Part shown: piece by piece, positions 46,667 to 58,144 of the stretch
How the letters are laid out: every line of letters begins with the position of its first letter
Numbering within the stretch: position 1 is the first letter of the stretch
The notes under the pieces: model-generated
Databases searched by the model: none
Told to the model about the DNA's origin: nothing
What the model saw: the letters and a program-made list of their open reading frames with translations, nothing else
Position numbers and translations under genes: made by a program
Source of the DNA: Sipunculus nudus
Lineage: Eukaryota; Annelida; Sipuncula; Golfingiida; Sipunculidae
Assembly: GCA_026874595.1 (NCBI GenBank)
Contig: CM049318.1
Coordinates: 61,784,250 to 61,848,249 of the forward strand
Direction: 5' to 3'
DNA: 64,000 bases

Positions 46667-48328
46667 AGAATGTAGATATTAATATTCTATAAAAATATAA
46701 GTTGGTTTGAACAGGAAACAATGAGAATACTGCATTGGTGGGCCATTTTCAAGTAATCAGCGTTCAATTACGCCTTTAAGTCATCTTACAACGAAAATAT
46801 CTGTTAATTTACTGGTTAAATTTCCACTTTCACCCTGCCTGAAAATGGTAGAAAACGCAACCTGGAATAATTGAGAATACTAAGGGGCCATAGTAAGTAA
46901 TTTTGAAGAAAAAAAATGCCCGGGTTGATATAAAATTTTCACATTATTTTTCGTAGAGGTAGACATCATGGGAATCATAAAATCAATGTTGGCAATCAAG
47001 ACACTCTTGCACAACATTGCAAGGAGCATTTTTGAACGAGCTGTATAAATTTTTGTGTGATTAGACCAATTTGGCTCTCTCAGTCGAAAAATGGAATAAA
47101 ACAGCAAGTTATATCTTAAAATGTAGCAGAAACATATATATGCAGAAACATGATAAGACACACAAAGTTGATTTAAAAAATTCCTTCATTCATATATGTG
47201 AAAAATTATAGCTTACAAGAACCAAAATACAACAAAATTTCTTTTGAGCAATCTCACAGAAATGAACACAGTTTCTGTATGCTTTTACACACAGACCTTT
47301 TTAAAGCATTAAAATGTTATATGTTTATTCCTCTTTCTTTAGTAACATGCATTAGTTGCTAAGGTGTAAGACAGATATGTAGCAATGCCTTTTGTACCCC
47401 TACCCTCTTATTCATAAAAATGATCGCTGAAACAGGAAAAAACAGACAACCTGGAACTTTACTTAAAATATACTCATACGAAACTTCCTACATTTGTAAG
47501 CATAAAAATTACTAATCAGCAAATCAGAATCACTCCACCAAGATCAGTTTTCCCTTCTAGGTTGATTTAAATACAACTATATGTGAACGGAGATGTGCTA
47601 AAATCATCCATTGAATGAGAAAAAACTAGAACGTGGTTCAGTTTAAACTGTTTACAGTGTCTTTTACATGAATTACCTGAACTAATAGAGTAAGAGCTAT
47701 TTTGTTTTAAGAGTATTCTTTATGCACCTTTTCCCCTTATTTAGAAGGTAGCCAACAAAACAGGAAATCAGTATTGACACCATCCAAGGTTGAAGCCATA
47801 CATATGTCTTCAAGCAAAAATAAAACCAGAAAATCACATGTACCATTTTACATAAAAAAGAATTCAGGTAGCAAAGTAAACGTATTCAGCCACAACAATG
47901 TTCATCTCCATTGCCATTTATAAATGGCTGTTGTTAATGAAACGTATGCTGTTCAGAAAGAACACTTATCATGTTTCATCATCAGAAGATTAGTCACCAG
48001 ACACAATTCTTCCACACACCTTTTTTCCCCAATTGTGCTGATTGGGACCTTCGAAAAATGCTATATTTAAGGAGATAGTGGCACCAAAATATAAATAAAG
48101 GACAATTGGCATGAAAATGTTCGTATGGGTCACTAGTTTAAGAATATGTTTGGGCACAGGAATAGACATCCGAACTGTCACAGATAAGGGGTTGGGGTCA
48201 CATAAATGTCTCTAACTTACTTAATATTCAACGTATTCACTTCAAAGGACCCTCTATGTATTGCCAAATAAATTCCCTCCAATTTATTGAAGAGACCGAT
48301 TAATTTTATACATTTATTTGGTTGGGTA
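46667..48328. repeat. Recent direct duplication, copy 1
   Basis: It comprises a 140-bp part (46667-46806) and a 1,518-bp part (46811-48328). Both recur downstream, the first at +1665 and the second at +2006. The 1,518-bp parts differ at only about three sites by eye (e.g. 47406, 47519, 48187). The minus-strand frames inside (93 and 63 codons) have no recognisable domain. Confidence 0.93.
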
Positions 48329-48331
48329 TGT

Positions 48332-50334
48332 AGAATGTAGATATTAATATTCTATAAAAATATAAGTTGGTTTGAACAGGAAACAATGAGAATACTGCAT
48401 TGGTGGGCCATTTTCAAGTAATCAGCGTTCAATTACGCCTTTAAGTCATCTTACAACGAAAATATCTGTTATGGTTGATCGTCAGATCCTGGACAGCAGT
48501 TTGTTCTAAGGTAGTAAAAAAAGATCACCTGATCTGCATGACCAGGAAGCCCAGTTTGTGAATATATTACCTAAAGGAAGTTACATTCATTTGTGTGGTA
48601 TTTAAATTTGTCAGCGCGAACATCGGGCAAAGTGGATCACATAATATCTGAGACACAACCAATCTGTCCAATGCCTAAACAGGAATCCGACTCGCAAGTA
48701 TAGTGGCGCGCCCTTGTTAAGACTAATTATTTAAACATTCTATGGCTTAAATACACTTACTAATGACAAACAAAATATTATAATTTTCTTATGATGCTTA
48801 ATTAATTGATTGATTGACTGGTTAAATTTCCACTTTCACCCTGCCTGAAAATGGTAGAAAACGCAACCTGGAATAATTGAGAATACTAAGGGGCCATAGT
48901 AAGTAATTTTGAAGAAAAAAAATGCCCGGGTTGATATAAAATTTTCACATTATTTTTCGTAGAGGTAGACATCATGGGAATCATAAAATCAATGTTGGCA
49001 ATCAAGACACTCTTGCACAACATTGCAAGGAGCATTTTTGAACGAGCTGTATAAATTTTTGTGTGATTAGACCAATTTGGCTCTCTCAGTCGAAAAATGG
49101 AATAAAACAGCAAGTTATATCTTAAAATGTAGCAGAAACATATATATGCAGAAACATGATAAGACACACAAAGTTGATTTAAAAAATTCCTTCATTCATA
49201 TATGTGAAAAATTATAGCTTACAAGAACCAAAATACAACAAAATTTCTTTTGAGCAATCTCACAGAAATGAACACAGTTTCTGTATGCTTTTACACACAG
49301 ACCTTTTTAAAGCATTAAAATGTTATATGTTTATTCCTCTTTCTTTAGTAACATGCATTAGTTGCTAAGGTGTAAGACAGATATGTAGCAATGCCTTTTG
49401 TACCCCTACCCCCTTATTCATAAAAATGATCGCTGAAACAGGAAAAAACAGACAACCTGGAACTTTACTTAAAATATACTCATACGAAACTTCCTACATT
49501 TGTAAGCATAAAAATTACTAATCAACAAATCAGAATCACTCCACCAAGATCAGTTTTCCCTTCTAGGTTGATTTAAATACAACTATATGTGAACGGAGAT
49601 GTGCTAAAATCATCCATTGAATGAGAAAAAACTAGAACGTGGTTCAGTTTAAACTGTTTACAGTGTCTTTTACATGAATTACCTGAACTAATAGAGTAAG
49701 AGCTATTTTGTTTTAAGAGTATTCTTTATGCACCTTTTCCCCTTATTTAGAAGGTAGCCAACAAAACAGGAAATCAGTATTGACACCATCCAAGGTTGAA
49801 GCCATACATATGTCTTCAAGCAAAAATAAAACCAGAAAATCACATGTACCATTTTACATAAAAAAGAATTCAGGTAGCAAAGTAAACGTATTCAGCCACA
49901 ACAATGTTCATCTCCATTGCCATTTATAAATGGCTGTTGTTAATGAAACGTATGCTGTTCAGAAAGAACACTTATCATGTTTCATCATCAGAAGATTAGT
50001 CACCAGACACAATTCTTCCACACACCTTTTTTCCCCAATTGTGCTGATTGGGACCTTCGAAAAATGCTATATTTAAGGAGATAGTGGCACCAAAATATAA
50101 ATAAAGGACAATTGGCATGAAAATGTTCGTATGGGTCACTAGTTTAAGAATATGTTTGGGCACAGGAATAGACATCCGAACTGTCACAGATAAGGGGGTG
50201 GGGTCACATAAATGTCTCTAACTTACTTAATATTCAACGTATTCACTTCAAAGGACCCTCTATGTATTGCCAAATAAATTCCCTCCAATTTATTGAAGAG
50301 ACCGATTAATTTTATACATTTATTTGGTTGGGTA
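48332..50334. repeat. Recent direct duplication, copy 2, with 345-bp extra segment
   Basis: 48332-48471 repeats the 140-bp part; 48817-50334 repeats the 1,518-bp part. Between them, 48472-48816 has no counterpart in copy 1, where only ATTT separates the parts. The extra segment shows no TSD or terminal repeats that I could recognise. Confidence 0.93.
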
Positions 50335-51416
50335 ATTGATGTGGGAGCTAATTGGTTAATAACGAAAACCGTTTTTGCTGTGTTTTAGACTCATCTTATT
50401 TTTAAAGCAGGACCGATTCAGAAAATACATACAGGTAATCTTAAGATATCTTTCAATGTGAAGAGCGCCAACTTCTTCCAATTCAAAACAACCCACTGGA
50501 GCCATAATGGGCTTTTTGCACCAAAATCAAAGATTTATTTTTAATATTTCTACCCCGCAACCCAACAAAGTTTCGCGAAAATCAGTTATCTATGGTCCGC
50601 CCAAATTCTGTTGGTAGTTGCAGATCAGACTTCGTTGTAGAGTGTTATAGAGTATATAGTTGGAACAAAGCCCTGAGTACATGAAATTTGAACGCATCCT
50701 CTGTGGGAGGTAGTGCTCTGAGGTCTGGCCTTGTCGAAGCATACAAGACTGAGACTGTCGAGAGAATCAAAACCACTTTGTCTGTATCTTTGCTTTCTGT
50801 ATCTGTGCTTCTGTAGAGGTTATCTTGAATATAACCAGCAAAGGCGCTTACATGCTGGAAATTGCATTCGGATAAACAATTTTTCCTATTTGAAGCAAAA
50901 TTGAAAAACATGAAGATTTCAGTAGGAATAGACATACATTTGATTGAAAATCCCATGGTTATTGCATAATAATCTAAAATTAATCCTTAGCTGAAACAAT
51001 TTTTTTTTTTTTTTGAAAATTTGAGAGGTGGGGGTAAGTTATAGGGCTCACAATCGCTAACATATAAGCGTAAAACTTCTTACAGTTGTCTAAGCCCTAG
51101 TTCTTAGCTAATCAATGGTACCATATTTGTGAAAATATATACAAGCAAGGAGCAGCTGTGAATTAAAAACGGATCAGAAGCAGGTAGAAAAAAAAATTAC
51201 TCAACCTTCCGAAACAAAAGCAATACTAAAAGAACTTTTGCAAGAGTACTGAGACTGCCAACATTTTCAATCTCTACGGTGGATCTTCTCACCATGTAAG
51301 GGGCGTAAAATTTTATACACATCTTGGACACATCTATGACAATAATAATATCAATATTTGAATTAAAGAGAACTGAAATATGTGGTATTCGTCATTGTCA
51401 TATATATATATATTTA

Positions 51417-52103
51417 TGTCACGGAGATACAAAATCTCAGATTCCGCAACACTAGGCAGCATGAAATGTCAAGGGGAATGAATAAAGAAATCAGTGGTTA
51501 TTTGTTAACAAATAAATATAATTTATTCATAGGCAAATCCTAACATTACAATCACTAAATCAAAACAATTTCACAGAGTTAAGACAAAACAATGATAAAA
51601 ATGTACCTTACCAGAGTCCGGATCCAAGGCTTTGGTTCATGGATACCATTAATGTCACAGTCCCACAAGAGCCTTTTAGCATAAATAAGCCAGATGAACA
51701 GTTCAAGCAAATCTTTCCGGTGAATAATCCGATTTAATCTCGAAAAAATATCTGTTGTAATCCAAAAGTGAAGTTCTGGCAATATCCCAAAGGCAAACTG
51801 GAGACAATCCGTAATCAAAAATCTGTATTAAGTCCGTAAAATAACTGTAAGTGGGATTTTTCTCTCTTCTCCCGGCTGAAACACAGCCCTTCTTTATATC
51901 TTTTTCACCTGAACCAAGAAGTTTCTATATATTCATGAAAAGAATCGAAGCTCTTAGAACTACAACGAACACGGTACTTGTTTACACTTTTGTGTGGGGC
52001 AAGCCAGAGTTCAACAAGTTCGGTTGCGCAGGGTTTGTGCTTAACAATAATCAGAATGCCAAATACATGTAAAATCCTGCGCATAATAAAAAATCCCGTA
52101 ACA
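51417..52103 (-). repeat. 687-bp LTR of a second Gypsy relic
   Basis: On the minus strand it starts TGTTACGGGATTTTTTATT and ends ATCTCCGTGACA, with matching TGTTACGG/CCGTGACA ends. The purine tract GGAGGGGGAG (52104-52113) abuts it, which makes this the 3' LTR. A minus-strand TATA box (TATAAAG, ~51892-51898) and AATAAA (~51507-51512) lie inside. Confidence 0.75.
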
Positions 52104-52230
52104 CTCCCCCTCCTGTAAGAGAAAAGAGTTTTTCAAAAACTTTCTTTTTGCGATCAAAATCACTAAAGTTTTACAACATTTCATAACCACGTTATTTACA
52201 TTTTTGCATTAACATCTCTTTTAAAAATGT

Positions 52231-53010
52231 TCAAAAACATCTCGATAAGCAATCAGCAAGTAGATTGTCTTTCCCTTTAATGTGTCTGATTTCAAGATTA
52301 TAATCCTGTAAAATCAAACTCCATCTCAACCATCTTTGATTTTTACACTTTAACTTGATCATGAACGTGAGGGGATTGTGATTACTGAAAAGAATGACAG
52401 GCTTGACTGTTGAAGTAACATAAACTTCAAAATGTTGCAGTGCCAAAATCAAAGCCAAACATTCTTTTTCAATAGTGGAGTAGTTTTTCTGGTTTGCATT
52501 AAACTTTCTTGAAAAATAACAAATTGGATGATCTATGCCATCACTGCCTACATGTAACAACACAGCACCAGCAGCAGTATCACTAGCATCTACAGCTAAC
52601 TTAAAGGGTACAGAAAAGTCTGGAGCTGCTAAATCTTCTGAACTTTGCAGAATTGCATTCAAATTCTGAAATGCATTTTCACACTAAACATTCCATATAA
52701 ACTTTTGTTTCTTCTTTAACACATTAGTTAAAGGTTCAGCTACAGCAGAAAAAATTGGACAAAACTTTCTGTAGTATCCAACCATACCAAGAAAACGCAT
52801 TATTTGCTTTTTGTTTTCTTGTCTTGGTAATGTAAAAATAACACTTATTTTAGCATCAACAGGTTTTACTTAACCCTGCCCTACAATATGACCCAAAAAT
52901 GTTACTTGTGCATGACAAAACTAATATTTGACTAAGTTGACGGTCAGAATATTAAGAATGCTTCGCTGAGTCTTTCGAAGAGGTCGCGAAGAATCTGATG
53001 ATGTTACTCC
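52231..53010 (-). pseudogene. pol: Broken Gypsy pol: RT end and RNase H
   Basis: RNase H occupies 52231-52662: KLAVDASDTAAGAVLL, YSTIEKECLAL and NLLADCLSR are visible, but the usual TDH motif reads SNHNPL, so one catalytic Asp is lost. Upstream on the same strand, the RT connection region is recognisable (TFLGHIVGQG, MRFLGMVGYYRKF, EPLTNVL) through in-frame stops near 52684, 52870 and 52920. A frameshift separates these from LRDLFERLSEA at ~52970. RT ends abruptly near 53010 before the catalytic box, so the 5' part is missing. It belongs with the LTR at 51417-52103 and is a different lineage from the element at 16669. Confidence 0.8.
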
Positions 53011-53039
53011 CAGGTGTATAATATATATAACCCTTATTT

Positions 53040-55070
53040 TGCTACTCAAAAGCCAACATCTGTTGTTGCAGAGGTTGCTGCTGTATTCATGTCACACAGA
53101 CACTACGCTGAAACCTCAGATAATACGATGTATTTTAAACCTGTATATGATAACATCAAACCAAACATTTTGTGTGACTACATAGAAGGGTAGTTAGATT
53201 TTGACCCCACGAAATGATTACTACGTCTGCATTCTTCAGATAGATGAGATGTCACCTAAAGGCCATGAGGCATTGACAAAGTTCAGTCTTCCAAAGTCAT
53301 GGCCTATATCATCTAGCCTAAGCATCGTGTTGCACGTTTTGTGTTGGTGTATGGAAGCTGAAGATTATTACCTGTAGAAGTTTACACTCTGAATTTAGTG
53401 TTAGTGGCAGAGGAGGAACATACCCTGTAGACGTTGAGACTCTGGGTTGAAACTTTGAAACTCCAGCAGATTTTGGGTTTTGTGGGGGGTTTCTCTACAT
53501 CATTAACAGAGCTTCTTTGATCTACATGCTTGCCATTCTAATATTTTGGGTAATTTGGAGACATGAAGTTAGCAGCTGGTTTTTTGTTTGCTGCATACTC
53601 TTTGTCCTTGTTGAGGTATCACATCGACTTACAAGCACATAAATTAGATATTTTGAGGTGACTTCTTCACTGTAGTTATGCAAACTGATAGTTTTGCTGT
53701 TACCATGAATAGGTTAAAACTATTACCTGTGATGTTACCATGGTGTGTGTTTAACTTAAATACATCTGAACAATCTGCAAGAACTTTTGAACTCTTGACG
53801 AGAAATACGCCGTCCTGCAGATTTAGCTGTCGGGCTCTTCTACTACATACTTAACAGAGATATTTGCTTTGACCATCATTCCTGCAAAGGATCTCACTCA
53901 ACCTGTCAGAATCAGCCGCTGATATAAATGCTAGGGTTTGACTTATATCATGTATGCTTTGGGGGAATGGTTTCCTTCTTCACTTGGTCCTTTGTCTAAC
54001 AGGGTTACACAACAAGCAGCACCTGAATATTTTCAAAAATAATCAAGAGCAACTGTAGGTGTTACGTGATAAAATAAACATGGACCTATTGTAAGGAAAA
54101 ATTATTTTGGGTAAAATCAGCTAGTGGTTGGATAATTTCATGAAATTGTGAACGAGAGTGTATGGTCCTGTTCAACTGTCTAGACTTTACCTCTGCACTG
54201 AGCCAAGACCTAACAGCACTTGTCTGGGCATATGGAGACAGAGACTCTAGACTGGCCCCACTGATGAGGTGCTAACGATCAACTGATAAAGACTGAGCCA
54301 GGAAACAATTGTTGTCAAACATTTCCCGTCCTTTTGAGCTACTGTAAGCTTGTTCCCATGCCTAATATATAGAACTTTAAAAACATGAAAAAAATCTAAT
54401 TGACATAATGTAATTATTTGCAGAAAAATATAAATTGTATTTGTCTTTAAAAAACTGACCGGAAATGTCAATGCAATTTTTCTGCAAATTTTACTCAAGC
54501 AATCATATATATGTTTTATACTTATGTTCCATACGGTAACAATTTCATTTCGAAATGCATTTCAGTGTAAAAACTGAAATCACTTTAAATTTAATACAGT
54601 TACAATTATATGGCCCCTGCATGAACCTTAAAGTACCGCTGAAAGTATACTTGACTGGCCCTTGAAATGTTCATTATTAATACTTTTATCATCTATTAGT
54701 ACCCCACTGAGAACAAGGGTTAATGGTGATAACCAGGGCCAGTGCTAATGGTCAACATCGGAACAGCATCTATACAGAGTTATCATATGATGGACCACAA
54801 AACATTTTAGCTTTATGGAAATAGAAGTATTAGTATGGCATGAAGACATATTGAAATATCAAGCCAGTGATTCATTCACACTTTAACCGATTAATAAATA
54901 CCATCATATACAATGTATTAATCCTCATGAACTGGTACAGCAAAAAAAAACAACAAGAGGTTAGGTAATTCTTAGTCTTTATTACACAGAAAACCTTGAA
55001 GTCCATGCATCATTTTATTATAACCCTGATATTGTATGTATTTCTTTTGAAATTTGAATATGATGGGAAA
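53040..55070. other. No gene recognised with confidence
   Basis: A plus-strand frame from ~53029 to 53193 reads without stops but has no domain I know. Elsewhere the sequence has many stops on both strands, possibly old repeat or retroelement sequence beyond recognition. Confidence 0.4.
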
Positions 55071-55085
55071 TATATTTCTTTTCAG

Positions 55086-55152
55086 GAAATACAAATACTC
55101 TGCCAGCTGGCGAGATGATGCTTGGGCGTTCTTGAGAAGAAAATTTGTTTGA
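55086..55152 (+). CDS. Candidate terminal exon with nearby poly(A) signal
   Basis: A strong acceptor, TATATTTCTTTTCAG, ends at 55085. One frame reads KYKYSASWRDDAWAFLRRKF to TGA at 55150-55152. AATAAA follows at 55173-55178, only 21 bp after the stop. The arrangement looks like a last exon, but I cannot find the preceding exon or name the protein. Confidence 0.3.
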
Positions 55153-56059
55153 TGTTACGATTCTGCTGTTATAATAAAATAAGAGAGTCCTATGGCCTTG
55201 GACCAGGTAAAGAACATGATGGGTTTATGTCAGAATTATGAAATAAAATATTTTATACCGTGCTTGGCTTGATACCATATATGCATGCTGTGTTCGTGTG
55301 AAAAGATTGTCTACTTTGTGTGAGGTAATATATATATATATATGACGTGAGAGGCCTCCCTCTCGTCTCCTTGGTGTGACTTAGCAGCCAGTGGTGGAGT
55401 AATGCTGATGTCACATGTCACCAATCAAAGTATTTACCATTCTGATTCAGCAAAGATTCTGTCCAGCAGAACGGAAGCACATCTAAAAATGTGTTTTGAA
55501 AAATGCGCATTGGATCCATGAAATCAGAACTTGGTATAGGCCTATCATTAGAATGATTAGTAACGTAAAATATACATTTCCCATATTCATATAATTTTTA
55601 CATTACAGGTCTTGACTCTTGGATCACTACTAAGTGCTAATTCATTTTAATAACTATCATAATCAAAGTTTAAAATGCAAATTTTGGTGACTTTCACCCC
55701 GAATACATTGTACCAGCCTTTGTCATGAGGTGGGAGTGGAATATAAGCATCCCTTATTAGCATTCCGCCAGGGGGAGTAGAATTAAGCATTCCTTATTTC
55801 CACCCCGGGGAGTGGAAATAAGGCCTGTCATTTAAGAAAGTTCGTGCGTTATGTGATAAGAATATGGCGACAAGGCTACCAACAAATATATTTCGAGTTA
55901 TCCATAATAAACATATCCCGAAAAAGCGATTGCAATATAGTTAAAACTGTATGCTTGATTTGATTATTTCGTCAATTATAGTTTTAATCCAGTGCGTGAC
56001 ACTGGGCAATGTATATAAGCATTTCGTACACAATGGTACAAACATAAGTGGCTAAGCTA

Positions 56060-56904
56060 CGGTGGCTGATTTAGGACACAGAAAAAAACATTTATCTGGA
56101 GATCTCGAGATAATATCTGAATATAAAACATTTATGGAGATAGGTTGACTAAAGGTAATCTGAGCTATAGTTAAGCTAGAGTGGATCAAGACTGGGGTTT
56201 TAGGGGCTGAAGCCCCATCCCCCCCCACCCCACCCCCCCAGCGTACCTACCCGAAAACACGGTAATCATTTTAGCATATTTACATTTATGTTGGTCAAAT
56301 ACATATGCCATAAAACAAACCACCATTTCTATAAAAACAAAAGCTGAAAAAATTGTTCAAAAAGCCTGTTTCTATACCAATCTAATATTTGTTTGTATTT
56401 TAAAAAAATAAGGTACCCAAAATGCAGCCTGTAGACCTAAACATTTCAATTGGAGTGATTTCTCAGCCATGGCTTCGAATCCGCCGTTTAGGTAGAATGT
56501 TTCAGTTTCTTTAGGCTTTGATATCTTCCTTACGGATATGAATAATTAAACATTGAATTTTACAATGAACTTTTCTTCACCTAGCCTTATCTTAAGGGAA
56601 ATACAAACTTGATTGATTTTAAATTAATTATATTGTATTACTGTATTACCGTTCAGTTAAACACAGTATACATGGTATTAGTTTTTATAATTGCAATAGT
56701 AAGCACTCTTAACGTATACTGCCTCTTTAACGTTACTTTGCTTTTTGTCAATTCAGCATCGAATGGTTCGTACAAGTGTGAAATTTTATCTCGAGATCTC
56801 GACTTAACATCTCTTGAACTCGACTTAACATCTCGAGATTTTGAAATAAAAGTATTTTTTTATTTGCAGCAAAAAAATTTTTTGTGATATTTTATCTCGA
56901 GTTC

Positions 56905-56973
<69 letters not shown>

Positions 56974-57127
56974 GGTATTAGTATTTTTTTGCTTCCTTAT
57001 TTTTTTATTGCGAGATATTTTTTTTTGCTTCCTAAATTTTTTCTGCGAAATTTTATGTCGAGATCTCGAGATGTTATTCCAAGATCTCGAGATAAATATT
57101 TTTTCCTGTGTCCTAAATAAGCCACCA
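56060..57127. mobile_element. TIR element rich in CTCGAG palindromes
   Basis: The left end CGGTGGCTGATTTAGGACAC and the right end, reverse-complemented, TGGTGGCTTATTTAGGACAC are inverted repeats. Similarity extends ~55 bp inward to TATCTNGAGATCT. TA flanks both ends (56058-56059, 57128-57129). ATCTCGAGAT-type palindromes recur at least seven times near both ends, and a (TA)n tract sits inside (56908-56970). No transposase is visible, so it is a non-autonomous TA-target element of about 1,068 bp. Confidence 0.65.
56908..56970. repeat. (TA)n microsatellite within the TIR element
   Basis: About 31 TA units. Confidence 0.95.
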
Positions 57128-57129
57128 TA

Positions 57130-57997
57130 CTGAGCATTTCAATCAGACAAAATATGACAAACTAAGAAATAATATTTTTTACTATTTTCCTGAAATTTAT
57201 CATCAGTGTACTGTTTAGAGTCAGATTTAGAGTCAGTGCAGTGACAGTCGGTTCCCGCTTGACCACCGGCAAGGCAGCTGAGGGCATATCACCTGGCTCT
57301 TTTCCTTACATGAATCGTCGGAAGGGCATCCTTTTTTTTATTAAGATGCCTATCTGAATGATATGTCCAAGAGTTCACGCTTAATGTTAAAGTGACGCCG
57401 ATGTATAGTGTTTATACTGAAGATTTTTTTTGTGGCCCTCTTGACAGTCTCGTTGCACGTTGTCTTGAAGTTTTTTTTTATCCAAGCACAGCTGATACAA
57501 ATGTACACGTACAGGTTTACAAAGACGCCAGACGTGTGCCCAGTGTGACGTCATGCTACGACTTTTGCCTAATGTTGCCGTTTTCAGTTTCGGGAGTTCT
57601 CGAATTTAGGCAAAATTGGTACTGTCATTAAGGGTGTAATAGGGGTACAATTGGGCAAAACTTATTTTTAAAATATTGAATTATTTCTCTGTTAAAAAAT
57701 ACAACCTAAATATGTGCAGTTTCAATTTTTAAAAGTGGGTCTTGAAACACTTTAAACAGATACCGATCTTTAGTAGGGCGAGGCATGCAAATCACTTACA
57801 AGGGGAAATCCATACCGGACGGCTCACCAGTGAACCACGAACGACCCTTGACATCAGGAACGCATATAAATATCATGTACACATAGTTATTTTTTTTAAA
57901 ATAATACCCTAATTAATGTTTTATAAGCGAAAAGGGTTGTTATGGCGGCAAACGTAAATATACAGGACAAAATATTTTTTTTAGTTTAGTATAGTTA

Positions 57998-58037
<40 letters not shown>

Positions 58038-58102
58038 CTACTACAACTACTACAAACGATACTTCTACTATACTGCTAATACACTACAATCCTTCTTCTA
58101 AA

Positions 58103-58144
<42 letters not shown>

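Noticed and set aside
46880-50187. Duplicated 93- and 63-codon minus-strand genes
   Set aside because: Their identity between copies follows from the recent DNA duplication and is not evidence of selection; no domain or splice context.
46811-50334. The 1,518-bp repeats as LTRs of a retroelement
   Set aside because: No TG...CA ends, no primer site or purine tract, and a matching 140-bp block in front of each copy points to tandem duplication.
53029-53193. Plus-strand frame with YFKPVYDNIKPN
   Set aside because: It starts at the broken edge of the Gypsy relic, has no flanking splice support, and I recognise no family; kept only as unexplained.
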